35,189 bases of DNA from Kineosporia sp. A_224 (GCF_002198655.1 NZ_MWLN01000161.1:1-35189), one strand, 5' to 3'. Shown: positions 7,473-15,459, counted from the first letter of the stretch. The notes: generated by a model not told the origin, from the sequence alone. Made by a program: numbers and translations.

Positions 7473-8576
7473 ATGGCTACCCCCGCCGAGGAGCTCGACG
7501 TCGCCGGTACGCCCGTGCGGCTGTCGAACCCCGACAAGGTCTACTTCCCGCAGCTCGGCGCCGACGGCGGCACCAAGCGCCATCTCGTCGAGTACTACCG
7601 CGCGGTCGCGACGCTGCCCACGGGCGCGGACGGCACCCCGCCGATCGTCCGGGCGCTGCGCGACCGGCCGACGTACCTGCAGCGCTTCCCCGACGGCATC
7701 GAGGGCGAGGAGGTGTACCAGAAGCGGCTGCCGCCGAAGGTGCCCGACCACGTGCAGTCGTGCCGCGTGACGTTCCCCTCCGGGCGGCACGCCGACGCGC
7801 TGCGGGTCACCGGGCCGGCGAACGTCGTCTGGGGCGCGAACCTCGGCACGGTGACCTTCCACCCGTGGCACGCCCGCTGCCCCGACGTCGAGCACCCCGA
7901 CGAGCTGCGTATCGACCTCGACCCGCAGCCGGGCACCGGGTTCGCCGAGGCCCGCACCGTGGCGTGCGACGTCGTCCGGCCGCTGCTGTCCGACCTCGGC
8001 CTCGTCGGCTACCCGAAGGCGAGCGGTGGCCGCGGCATCCACGTCTACGTCCGGATCGAGCCGCTGTGGACGTTCACCGAGGTCCGGCGGGCCGCGATCG
8101 CGTTCGCCCGCGAGGTCGAGCGCCGGGCCGGCGGTCTCGTGACGACCGCCTGGTGGAAGGAGCAGCGCGGCGAGCAGATCTTCGTCGACTACAACCAGAA
8201 CGCCCGGGACCGGACGATCGCGTCGGCGTACTCCGCCCGAAGGACGCCGCGCGCGACGGTCTCGACGCCCCTCACCTGGGACGAGCTCGCCGACGCCGAG
8301 CCCGACGACCTCACGATCGCCACCGTGCCGGCGCTGCTGGCCCGGCGCGGCGACCCGATGGCGACCCTCGACGACGTCGCCCACTCGCTCGAGGCGCTGC
8401 TCGAGCTCGCCGAGCGTGACGAGGCCGGCGGCCTGGAGGACCTGCCCTACCCGCCGAACTACCCCAAGATGCCCGGGGAACCGAAGCGGGTGCAGCCGAG
8501 CAAGTCGCGGGCCGACACCGTGGGCAACGCGCCGCAGGTCGGCCAGGGCCTGCCCGACCTGCCCGGGGAGGGCTGA
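7473..8576 (+). CDS. LigD-polymerase/PrimC-type primase-polymerase (AEP superfamily)
   Basis: A 367-residue protein of the archaeo-eukaryotic primase family, matching the polymerase domain of LigD and stand-alone relatives (PrimC/PolDom). The metal-binding pair is Asp148 and Asp150 (RIDLDPQPG), the nucleotide-binding motif is SGGRGIH (about residues 184-190), and the third acidic residue is probably Asp239 (IFVDYNQNARDR). Such enzymes fill short gaps in repair, often adding ribonucleotides, and in mycobacteria a PrimC works beside LigC. There is no ligase or phosphoesterase domain. The last 40 residues form a polar Pro/Lys-rich tail. With the stand-alone ligase 2 kb upstream this looks like a split LigD; the intervening membrane and merR genes break any single operon. 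Confidence 0.88.
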   Translation: MATPAEELDVAGTPVRLSNPDKVYFPQLGADGGTKRHLVEYYRAVATLPTGADGTPPIVRALRDRPTYLQRFPDGIEGEEVYQKRLPPKVPDHVQSCRVTFPSGRHADALRVTGPANVVWGANLGTVTFHPWHARCPDVEHPDELRIDLDPQPGTGFAEARTVACDVVRPLLSDLGLVGYPKASGGRGIHVYVRIEPLWTFTEVRRAAIAFAREVERRAGGLVTTAWWKEQRGEQIFVDYNQNARDRTIASAYSARRTPRATVSTPLTWDELADAEPDDLTIATVPALLARRGDPMATLDDVAHSLEALLELAERDEAGGLEDLPYPPNYPKMPGEPKRVQPSKSRADTVGNAPQVGQGLPDLPGEG

Positions 8577-8601
8577 GACGCCCGTCCCGCACCGGACCCG
8601 A

Positions 8602-9111
8602 TCATTCGACCGTGAACTTGACGGAGCCGTCCTCGTTGCGAGCCCCCGGCGGGAAGAGGTAGGACTGCGGGACGGCGGCGTGGACGTGGCAGGTGACGAG
8701 CACCCTGCCGAGCGCCAGGGCGTCGATCTCCAGCCCGTCGACCGTGAGGCTGGCGCCGATGTCCAACGTGTCGTCCGCCGGGTAGAGCACCAGGGCCGCC
8801 ACACGCTGCCCCGGCACCAGCGTCGGGTCGTTCTCGTTCGTCGTGAGCCGGGAGGGCGGTGACGCCGGGACGAGGAGCTTCGCGACGTCCTGGTCCTCGA
8901 CGTTGTCCTCGAGGGAGAGATGGAAGCGGACGTCGATCAACGGGACGCCCTGCGGGGCGGCGGCGTTGGTCACCTCGACGCTGAACGAGGCGGTGTCCCC
9001 CGGTGTCACGACACCGGACCCGCTGACGACCACGTCGCTGACCGTGGTGACGACCGAGGTGGCGATGTAGTCGCCGACGGCGGAGGCGATGTCCTGGACG
9101 GTGACGGTCAT
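8602..9111 (-). CDS. Small beta-rich protein of unknown function
   Basis: A 169-residue protein that I do not recognise. The N-terminal 20 residues look helical (MTVTVQDIASAVGDYIATSV). The rest is rich in alternating hydrophobic/polar residues; GVVTPGDTASFSVEVTNAAA followed by PLIDVRFHLSLED resembles an immunoglobulin-like or CARDB-like beta sandwich. No signal peptide, lipobox or membrane segment is visible, so it is probably cytoplasmic. The ATG at 9111 is selected because GGAG lies 6 nt upstream and the longer reading adds an Arg/Pro-rich segment. It is divergent from the large LAL regulator, suggesting it could be a regulated target or partner of it. The convergent primase gene ends 25 bp away. 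Confidence 0.75.
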   Translation of the reverse strand: MTVTVQDIASAVGDYIATSVVTTVSDVVVSGSGVVTPGDTASFSVEVTNAAAPQGVPLIDVRFHLSLEDNVEDQDVAKLLVPASPPSRLTTNENDPTLVPGQRVAALVLYPADDTLDIGASLTVDGLEIDALALGRVLVTCHVHAAVPQSYLFPPGARNEDGSVKFTVE

Positions 9112-9244
9112 GTGGTGCTCCCTCGAGTGAACCCGGGCCCGCCGCGGTGGCGGACCGTCGAGGACCAGCCTGGTGCCGGGAGGGTGCCGGGTGCACCGGG
9201 CAAGACCCTGGACGTTAAGCAGGGAGCGCACGACACTGAGCGGG
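9112..9244. other. Divergent intergenic region with 11-bp-spaced repeats
   Basis: The gap between the beta-rich protein gene and the LAL gene has GGTGCCGGG at 9172-9180 and again at 9183-9191, with the related GGTGCACCGGG at 9190-9200. Copies are about one helical turn apart. AGGGAG at 9221-9226 lies 18 nt before the chosen LAL ATG. No clear promoter hexamers were seen. Confidence 0.35.
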
Positions 9245-12028
9245 ATGATCAGGGGCCGCGACGGGGAGCGCGCTCGGCTGTGCCGCGTGGTGGACGACCT
9301 CGCGGCGGGCCGTCCTACGGCTGTCCTCGTTCACGGCGACGTGGGCAGCGGCAAGTCGACGCTTCTCGCTGACCTCGTCGAGCAGGTGCCCGACGACGTT
9401 CTCGTCCTCGGGGCGACCGGCACGGAGTCCGAGGCAGAACTGCCGTTCTCCGTGCTCTCGGATCTTCTGGAGCCCGTCGTCTCGGGACGGTCACGGCTTC
9501 CCGGACCGCAGGAGGCCGCCTTGTCGGGGGCGATCGCCCTCGGACCTGCTCGTCACGGTGACCGGCTGGCGGTGTGCGCGGCCACGCGTGGGCTCCTCGA
9601 GATCACCGCCGAGCAGCGTCCTGTGCTCGTGGTCGTCGACGACGTCCAGTGGGTCGACAGAGCCTCCGGTGAGTGCATCGGCTACGCGGTGCGACGGGCC
9701 GCGGGGGCGGTCTCGTTCGTCCTTGCCGGGCGCCGACCGGACACCGACCTCTGGGACCGGGACATCCCGCGCCTGGCGGTCGGACCGCTCGCGGCGCCCA
9801 GCGCCCGGGACGTGCTGCGGGACGTCGCTCCGGACCTCGTCGAACCGGTGGCGGATCTGGTGCTACGGGCCGCGGCCGGGAACCCTCTGGCGCTCGTCGA
9901 GCTACCGGCCGGACTGACGGCGGACCAACGGGTGGGCTGCGAGCGCATCGACCTCCCGCTGATGCCCGGCGACAGGATGGGCACGGTGTTCGGACGTCGT
10001 GTCCGTTCGCTGTCCAAGGACGCCCGTGACGTCCTGCTCCTCGCGGCCGCCGACGCCCAGCCGTCGCTCGCTGTCCTCGACGGCGCCTGTCGTGCAGGAG
10101 GCACCGATCTGGAAAGACTGGCGGAGGCAGAGACGCACGGTCTGGTGCGTGTCCGGGACGACAGGGTGGAGTTCGCCCACCCCTTGGTCCGCAGCGCGGT
10201 CTACCGCGGCGCGACCAGCTCGGACCGACGCGCAGCGCACCGCGCTCTGGCTTCGGCGACCAGTGGCGAGACACGCGCGTGGCACCTCGCTTCGGCGTGC
10301 TCGGGCCCGGACGAGGCTGTCGCGGCCGAGCTCGAACGGACCGGGTCCGCTGCCGCCGCGCGGCGCGGCTACGCCGCGGCGTCCCGCGTTCTCGAGCGAT
10401 CGGCAGAGCTGTCGATCGACGTCGGGGCGCAACAACGACGGCTGACCGCAGCCGGTGAGTCTGCGATGGCCGCGGGACTGTCCGAGCACGCCGTACGCCT
10501 GCTGTACGCGGCGGGGCGGGCGGCGTCGGCCGCGGACGACCGACGTGGGGCCTTGCACGCGGAGCGGCTGCGCGGGCTGACGCTCCTCTGGACGGCGCAG
10601 GGCGAGGCTGCCGTGGAGGTGCTCGCCGCCCTGGCGCGGCGCATCCGTGACCAGACCGAGCCGCTCGACCGAACGGCCGCGGCGAACGCGCTTGCCGACG
10701 TCGCCACCGCGTTGACCGTGATGGGGCGCCCGCGCGAGGCCCTCCGGTCCGCGGAGGAGGCCGCTGCTCTCCTGGGCGACGACGACGAACGGGCGACCCG
10801 GGCCCAGGTACTGGCCGTCTACAGCTGGGCGCTGGTCCTGTGCGGGGAGGTCGACAGGGCGCTCCCGGTGCTCGACACCCTCGACCGGCTTGTGGAGCCG
10901 ATCGACCCGCTGTCGCCCCTGGCCGCACCGGTCATGAACGCGATCAACACCCGGCTCGCGACCGGGGACTTCGAGCGTGCCGTGCGAGAGAGCCTGGCCA
11001 TCGTCGATGCTGCACGCCATGCCGGCGCCCTCGGCGCGGTGCCGCTGCCACTCCTGGTGGCATCCGACGCGACGTACCGCACCGGCGACTGGGCGGCGTG
11101 CGAGGAGTGGAGTGCAACCGCAGTCCGCGCCGCCGAGGACAGCCGCCAGTCGCTCCATCTGGCACACGTCCAGTCGATCCGTGCACGACTGCACGCCGCG
11201 AGGGGGAGCCGCGGTCCTGCCCGCTCCGCGATCCGGCAGACGCTGACCATCTGCGCCGCCACGGGCATCGGGAGCGGGGCGGCCATCGGGCACGCTGCAG
11301 CAGGCTTCGTGGAGCTGTGCCAGGAGCGTGGCACCACGGCGATCGAGCACCTCGAACAGGTCGCGCGCCTCGCCTCGTCGACCGGGCTGGCGGACCACAG
11401 CCTGCTCCCCTGGGCGAGCGACCTCGTCGAGGCCTACGTCCGCGTCGGGCGCCACGACGACGCCGCCCGGACGGCAGAGCTGATGGCGGATCAGGTCAGC
11501 CCTGCCAGCGCCCCCTTCGTGCATGCCCTCGTCGCCAGATGCCGCGCCCAGGTGGTCACCGGGTTCGAGGCGCACTTCGAGCGGTCGCTGGCCCTGGACG
11601 ACCTCCGGCCGGTTCCGCTCGACCGCGCACGGACCGAGCTGGCGTTCGGGAGGCGGCTGCACCGCGCGAACCGGCGTGCACGGGCCCGCGTCCACCTGCG
11701 AGCGGCCCTCACCGGCTTCGAGCGGCTCGGCGCAGCGGCGTGGGCGGACCAGTCGCGCAACGAGCTGCGCGCGGCGGGCGGGCGTCTGCGGGAGCGCAGC
11801 CCGGATCTGCTCACGCCGCAGGAGGTGCGCGTGGCCGACGCGGCTGCACGCGGCGGCTCCACCCGTGACATCGCCGCCGAGCTCTTCCTGGCGTCGAAGA
11901 CGGTGGAGTTCCACCTCCGACAGGTCTATCGCAAGACGGGCGTCAGCAAGCGGGCCCAGCTGGTCGCGCTGCTGGCAGACCCGGCCCGTCGCGCCCATAT
12001 CCTCGGTCGGGAGCCTGGGTCCGGCTGA
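9245..12028 (+). CDS. LAL-family (large ATP-binding LuxR) transcriptional regulator
   Basis: A 927-residue regulator starting near ATG 9245 (MIRGRDGERARL). Walker A is HGDVGSGKSTLL (about residues 30-41, Lys37), and Walker B is VLVVVDDVQWVD (about 127-138). This is the AAA_16/NACHT-like ATPase module typical of LAL regulators. A long helical TPR-like middle follows. The C-terminal LuxR helix-turn-helix occupies roughly residues 855-915: LLTPQEVRVADAAARG, then STRDIAAELFLASKTVEFHL. Length is typical for the family, whose members control sugar use or secondary metabolism in actinobacteria. The gene uses noticeably more T-ending and mixed codons than its neighbours, suggesting transfer or relaxed selection. 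It ends 100 bp before the convergent transporter operon, with a strong hairpin between. Its target is unknown; the divergent small gene is the nearest candidate. Confidence 0.9.
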   Translation: MIRGRDGERARLCRVVDDLAAGRPTAVLVHGDVGSGKSTLLADLVEQVPDDVLVLGATGTESEAELPFSVLSDLLEPVVSGRSRLPGPQEAALSGAIALGPARHGDRLAVCAATRGLLEITAEQRPVLVVVDDVQWVDRASGECIGYAVRRAAGAVSFVLAGRRPDTDLWDRDIPRLAVGPLAAPSARDVLRDVAPDLVEPVADLVLRAAAGNPLALVELPAGLTADQRVGCERIDLPLMPGDRMGTVFGRRVRSLSKDARDVLLLAAADAQPSLAVLDGACRAGGTDLERLAEAETHGLVRVRDDRVEFAHPLVRSAVYRGATSSDRRAAHRALASATSGETRAWHLASACSGPDEAVAAELERTGSAAAARRGYAAASRVLERSAELSIDVGAQQRRLTAAGESAMAAGLSEHAVRLLYAAGRAASAADDRRGALHAERLRGLTLLWTAQGEAAVEVLAALARRIRDQTEPLDRTAAANALADVATALTVMGRPREALRSAEEAAALLGDDDERATRAQVLAVYSWALVLCGEVDRALPVLDTLDRLVEPIDPLSPLAAPVMNAINTRLATGDFERAVRESLAIVDAARHAGALGAVPLPLLVASDATYRTGDWAACEEWSATAVRAAEDSRQSLHLAHVQSIRARLHAARGSRGPARSAIRQTLTICAATGIGSGAAIGHAAAGFVELCQERGTTAIEHLEQVARLASSTGLADHSLLPWASDLVEAYVRVGRHDDAARTAELMADQVSPASAPFVHALVARCRAQVVTGFEAHFERSLALDDLRPVPLDRARTELAFGRRLHRANRRARARVHLRAALTGFERLGAAAWADQSRNELRAAGGRLRERSPDLLTPQEVRVADAAARGGSTRDIAAELFLASKTVEFHLRQVYRKTGVSKRAQLVALLADPARRAHILGREPGSG

Positions 12029-12040
12029 GCCGGATGCAAC

Positions 12041-12076
12041 GAGGGCCCGGCACCGGAACACCGGTGCCGGGCCCTC
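12041..12076. terminator. Bidirectional hairpin between convergent LAL and frcA genes
   Basis: gagggcccggcaccgg (12041-12056) and ccggtgccgggccctc (12061-12076) pair perfectly over 16 bp around a four-base loop (aaca). It lies 12 bp behind the LAL stop and 52 bp behind the frcA stop. There is no T tract, as often in high-GC actinobacteria, but position and strength support termination on both strands. Confidence 0.85.
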
Positions 12077-12128
12077 GCCCCCGCGTTCCCCCGCCGGGTC
12101 TGTCTGTTCCGAGCGCCGACCTCTGCGG

Positions 12129-12962
12129 TCAGCGCACCGGGCCGAGCATCTGGTCCTCGGCCGGCACCTGGAGGGCGCCGGTCATGATGGCGACGACGTC
12201 GGTGATGCTCACGGACTTCGGCGTGATGACTGCCGCCCGCTTGCCGAGCCGCTGGACGTGGATCCGGTCGGCGACCTCGAAGACCTGCGGCATGTTGTGC
12301 GAGATGAGGATGACGGGCATCCCCCGCTCGCGCAGGTTCTGGATGAGCCGCAGGACCTGGGCGGACTCCCGGACGCCGAGGGCGGCCGTCGGCTCGTCGA
12401 GGATGATGACCTTGCTGCCGAACGCCGCGGCGCGGGCGACCGAGACCGCCTGCCGCTGACCGCCGGACAGCGTCTCGACGGCCTGCGCCATGTTCTGCAG
12501 CGTGCCGATGCCGAGCTCGGTCATCTGGGCCTTGGCCGACTTGCGCATCCCGGCGCCGTCGAGCATCCGGAAGACCGACCCGAGCGGGCCGGGCTTGCGG
12601 ACCTCGCGACCGAGGTACATGTTCGTCGCGATGTCGAGCGCCGGGGCGACGGCGAGCGTCTGGTACACCGTCTCGATGCCCATCGCGCGTGCCTCGGTCG
12701 GCCGCTTGAAGCTCACCGGCTGCCCGTCGAGGAACATGTCCCCGGTGTCGGGGATCTCGGCGCCGGACAGCGCCTTGATGAGCGTCGACTTGCCCGCGCC
12801 GTTGTCGCCGATGACCGCGAGCACCTCGCCCGGGTAGAGGGCGAAGTCCGCCCCGTCGAGCGCGACGACCCGGCCGTACGTCTTGACCAGGCCGCGGCCC
12901 TCGAGCACCGGCTGAACCGTCGAGGTCCCGCCGCCGGTGGTCGTCGTGGTGGTCTCGGTCAT
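12129..12962 (-). CDS. frcA: Sugar ABC transporter ATPase, FrcA-like
   Basis: A 277-residue ABC ATPase that energises sugar import. Walker A is GDNGAGKST, the signature is LSGGQRQAVSVARA, Walker B is KVIILDEPTAALGV, and the H-loop is LISHNM. It has one ABC domain, unlike RbsA/XylG/MglA, which carry two; single-domain ATPases with this sequence style (KTYGRVVALD, GIETVYQ, FRMLD, HNMPQVFEVADRIHV) are the FrcA type known from the rhizobial fructose importer. The Q-loop is in VYQ. The start ATG overlaps the permease stop (ATGA, 12959-12962). A Thr-rich N-terminus of about 15 residues precedes the ABC domain. Substrate could be fructose, ribose or mannose; fructose is inferred from the family only. 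Confidence 0.86.
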   Translation of the reverse strand: MTETTTTTTGGGTSTVQPVLEGRGLVKTYGRVVALDGADFALYPGEVLAVIGDNGAGKSTLIKALSGAEIPDTGDMFLDGQPVSFKRPTEARAMGIETVYQTLAVAPALDIATNMYLGREVRKPGPLGSVFRMLDGAGMRKSAKAQMTELGIGTLQNMAQAVETLSGGQRQAVSVARAAAFGSKVIILDEPTAALGVRESAQVLRLIQNLRERGMPVILISHNMPQVFEVADRIHVQRLGKRAAVITPKSVSITDVVAIMTGALQVPAEDQMLGPVR

Positions 12963-13996
12963 GCCCGTGCCCTCCGGATCCACTGGTCCGCCGTGACGGC
13001 GACGATGATGAGCGTGCCGATCGCGAGCCGCTTGTACGCCTCGTCGAGACCGGCGACCGACAGGCCGTTGTCGACGACACCGACGATGAGGGCCCCGATC
13101 AGGCTGCCGAAGACGCGGCCGCGACCGCCGAACAGGCTCGTCCCGCCGATGACGACGGCGGTGATGGAGTCGAGGTTCGCGTCGATGCCGCTGTTCGGGC
13201 TCGCCGCGTTGACCCGGCCGATGAGCACCCAGCCCGCGATGCCGAAGATGACGCCGGCCGTCGCGTAGACGCTGAGCAGGACCCGGTTGACCTGGATACC
13301 GGCCAGGCGCGCGGCGTCCGGGTCGTCGCCGACCGCGTAGACGTGCGTGCCCCACGCCGTGTAGCGCAGCACGTAGGCGAAGACCAGGTACAGCGCGATC
13401 ATGACGAGCACGCCGTAGGTGATCGTGAAGCCGCCGGGCAGGAGCACCGGCTTGCCGAGCCACTTCAGCTCGTCCGCGAGCTCGCGGTTGCGGACCGTGC
13501 GGCCGGTCGCGTAGAGCAGCGTCAGCGACGTGAAGATGCCGAGCGTGCCGAGCGTGACGATGAACGGGGGCAGGTTCACCCGGGTCACGAGCAGGCCGTT
13601 GATGAGGCCGGCGAGGCCGCCGACGACGATGCCGAGGAACAGCGCGGGCAGACCCGCGACGCCCTGGTCGAAGGCCATCTTCGCCATGACCATCGACGAG
13701 AAGACCATGACCGCACCGCAGGACAGGTCGATGCCCGCGGTGAGGATGATCAGCGTCTGGCCGAGCGCCAGCGTCGCGGTGACCGCGGTCTGCTGGGTGA
13801 TCGTGCCGAGGTTGCCCGGCTGGGCGAAGAGCGAGGTGATGCTGGAGAAGATGATGAGCGCGACGACGAGGACGACCGCCGGGCTGAGCCACGGGTAGGC
13901 GTGGAGGATGCCCTGGAGGCGCTGGATCGGGGACTGCCGGTCGAGGAACTCCTCGGCCGCGTCGTAGCCCGCGGTGGTCGCGGTGGCATCGGTCAC
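12959..13996 (-). CDS. frcC: Sugar ABC transporter permease, FrcC/RbsC family
   Basis: A 345-residue membrane permease of the BPD_transp_2 (ribose/xylose/fructose) family with about eight to ten transmembrane segments, beginning near WLSPAVVLVVALIIFSS. The family loop GGTSLFGGRGRVFGSLIGAL lies near the C-terminus (about residues 280-300). The GTG at 13996 is preferred because GAAAGGCGGG lies just upstream; a GTG at 14071 would add 25 mostly charged residues without a clear ribosome site. It pairs with the single-domain ATPase downstream (4-bp overlap) and receives sugar from the lipoprotein encoded upstream. The 183-bp gap to that gene contains a strong hairpin, so permease levels are probably below those of the binding protein. 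Confidence 0.87.
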   Translation of the reverse strand: MTDATATTAGYDAAEEFLDRQSPIQRLQGILHAYPWLSPAVVLVVALIIFSSITSLFAQPGNLGTITQQTAVTATLALGQTLIILTAGIDLSCGAVMVFSSMVMAKMAFDQGVAGLPALFLGIVVGGLAGLINGLLVTRVNLPPFIVTLGTLGIFTSLTLLYATGRTVRNRELADELKWLGKPVLLPGGFTITYGVLVMIALYLVFAYVLRYTAWGTHVYAVGDDPDAARLAGIQVNRVLLSVYATAGVIFGIAGWVLIGRVNAASPNSGIDANLDSITAVVIGGTSLFGGRGRVFGSLIGALIVGVVDNGLSVAGLDEAYKRLAIGTLIIVAVTADQWIRRARA

Positions 13997-14084
13997 GACG
14001 CCCGCCTTTCTCAAGAGTGGGTAGAACCAGACCCGCCGCCGCGACGCACTGCGCTCGGTGAGGTAGGTCACAACCTAGGACAGC

Positions 14085-14122
14085 GGAGGGGGCAGCCACC
14101 AGGGGTGGTGGCTGCCCCCTCC
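14085..14122 (-). terminator. Intercistronic hairpin between frcB and frcC
   Basis: ggagggggcagccacc (14085-14100) and ggtggctgccccctcc (14107-14122) pair perfectly over 16 bp around a six-base loop. Read on the minus strand it lies 57 bp behind the frcB stop and 88 bp before the preferred frcC start. It lacks a U tract, so partial termination or protection of the 3' end of the frcB message is more likely than full termination. Confidence 0.75.
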
Positions 14123-14179
14123 AAGGAACTGTCGTTCACCTGTTGTGAGTCACGATTCGTGGCTCACGGACGGGCAGGA

Positions 14180-15325
14180 TCAGCCCCAGGCGTTGTCGAG
14201 GCCGTACTGCGGGTCCTTGCTGTCGACGCCGGCCATGGGCGTGGTGGCGATCAGCGTGACGCCCGTGTCGAAGAAGTCGAGACCCGGGGTGACCTCGGGC
14301 TTCTTGTTGTTCTTCACGATGTCGACGATCGCCTGGACGCCGAGCTCGGCCATCTTCAGCGGGTACTGCTGGGAGGTCGCGTCGATGACGCCACCCTTGA
14401 CGTCCTCGACACCGGACTTGCCGCCGTCGACGGAGACGAGGATGTAGTCCGCGGGCTTCTTGCCCTTGGCGCTCATCGCCGCGTCCGCACCGGCCGCGGT
14501 GGGCTCGTTGATCGTGTAGACGACGTTGATGTCGGGGTTCTTGGCGAGAAGGTTCTCCATGCCCTTCTGGCCGCCCTCCTCGTTCGCACCCGTGGCCTCG
14601 TTGCCGACGATGACGTAGTCGCCGCCCTTGCCACCGGTGTACTTGCCGGTCTTCGGCTCGTCACCGTTCTTCTTGCCGTCGCCGACCGGGATCCCCATGC
14701 CCTCGAGGAAGCCCTGGTCCCGGTTGTAGTCGACCGAGACGACCTTGTCGTCGAAGATGTCGAGGAGCGCGATGACGGCCTTCTTGCCGTCGAGCGCGGC
14801 CGCCGCGTACTGGCCGATGAGCTGGCCCGCCTTGCGGTTGTCGGTCGCGAACGTGATGTCGACCGTGTCGGCCGGGTCCGGCGGGGTGTCGAGCGCGATG
14901 ACGAACAGACCCGCGGCGCGGGCCTTCTCGATCGCGTCGTTCACGCCCGTGGACATCGGCGTGATGAGGATGCCCTTCTGCTTGGTCGAGATCGCGTTCT
15001 CGATCGCGTCGATCTGACCCTGGTCGTCACCCTCGGCCTTGCCGGACGCGATGGTGATGTCCACGCCCTGCTTCTCGCCGGCCGCCTTCGCGCCGGCCTG
15101 CATGGCGACGAAGAACGGGTTGGTGGAGTCCTTGGTGATCAGCGAGACGGCGATCTTGTCGGCGGCCGGGGCGGCACTGCTGCTCCCGCCGGCCGTCGCC
15201 GAGGCGTCCCCGCCGGCCGAGCTGCTGCCGCCGCAGGCGGCGAGCACGAACGAGGCGGTGACCGCCACACCGAGGAGCGTCGCCGACCGGCGGCCGACAC
15301 CCCTCGTGCTGTTCCAGCGAGCCAT
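14180..15325 (-). CDS. frcB: Sugar ABC transporter substrate-binding lipoprotein, FrcB-like
   Basis: A 381-residue periplasmic-binding-type protein (Peripla_BP_4 fold) anchored to the membrane as a lipoprotein. The signal sequence ends in a lipobox, FVLAAC, with Cys31 as the lipidated residue. A Ser/Ala/Gly-rich linker to about residue 55 precedes the fold. IAVSLITKDSTNPFF, the segment around LDTPPDPADTVDITFATDN and VSVDGGKSGVEDV are typical of ribose/fructose-type binding proteins. The ATG at 15325 has GAAGGAG 8 nt upstream. The gene leads the transporter operon and has its own promoter flanked by LacI-like operators. A sugar is the expected ligand; which one cannot be settled from the sequence. 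Confidence 0.87.
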   Translation of the reverse strand: MARWNSTRGVGRRSATLLGVAVTASFVLAACGGSSSAGGDASATAGGSSSAAPAADKIAVSLITKDSTNPFFVAMQAGAKAAGEKQGVDITIASGKAEGDDQGQIDAIENAISTKQKGILITPMSTGVNDAIEKARAAGLFVIALDTPPDPADTVDITFATDNRKAGQLIGQYAAAALDGKKAVIALLDIFDDKVVSVDYNRDQGFLEGMGIPVGDGKKNGDEPKTGKYTGGKGGDYVIVGNEATGANEEGGQKGMENLLAKNPDINVVYTINEPTAAGADAAMSAKGKKPADYILVSVDGGKSGVEDVKGGVIDATSQQYPLKMAELGVQAIVDIVKNNKKPEVTPGLDFFDTGVTLIATTPMAGVDSKDPQYGLDNAWG

Positions 15326-15349
15326 GTAGCACGCTCCTTCGCGTCTGTC

Positions 15350-15366
15350 GGGCGGTCCAACCGCCC
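15350..15366 (-). other. Hairpin in the frcB leader
   Basis: gggcggt (15350-15356) and accgccc (15360-15366) pair perfectly around CCA. The pairing extends outward by TGTC/GACA with one bulged base, giving 15346-15371. It would lie about 10 nt into the predicted frcB transcript, right after operator B, and could stabilise the 5' end of the mRNA. Confidence 0.6.
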
Positions 15367-15380
15367 TGACATCGTTGTCG
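15367..15380. promoter_or_regulatory. LacI-family-like operator B at the frcB transcription start
   Basis: TGACATCGTTGTCG is close to the palindrome TGACAACGTTGTCA, with a central CG typical of LacI/GalR-family sites. It covers the predicted transcription start of frcB (about 15379), a position suited to repression. A related copy lies 79 bp upstream. No lacI-type gene is in the window. Confidence 0.65.
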
Positions 15381-15385
15381 GAGCA

Positions 15386-15415
15386 TGTCTAGCCACCGCA
15401 GCCGTAGCGCGTCAA
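15386..15415 (-). promoter_or_regulatory. frcB promoter
   Basis: Read on the minus strand, TTGACG (15415-15410) and TAGACA (15391-15386) are separated by 18 bp. The -35 matches the consensus at five of six positions. The predicted start near 15379 gives a leader of about 54 nt with a GAAGGAG ribosome site. Confidence 0.6.
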
Positions 15416-15445
15416 GGAGTTGACGGGCAGGACCTCTGTCTGTGA

Positions 15446-15459
15446 TGACAACGTTATTT
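15446..15459. promoter_or_regulatory. LacI-family-like operator A upstream of the frcB promoter
   Basis: TGACAACGTTATTT shares TGACA-CGTT with operator B and has the same central CG. It is centred 79 bp from operator B, upstream of the -35. Two such sites could allow looping or cooperative repression. The right half-site is degenerate. Confidence 0.5.

Noticed and set aside
12041-12076. Hairpin as a mobile-element end or attachment site
   Set aside because: No matching second copy and no transposase or integrase gene; convergent gene ends explain it as a terminator.
13997-14071. Longer FrcC start at GTG 14071
   Set aside because: No good ribosome site and the added residues are charged and unlike the family; GTG 13996 follows GAAAGGCGGG.
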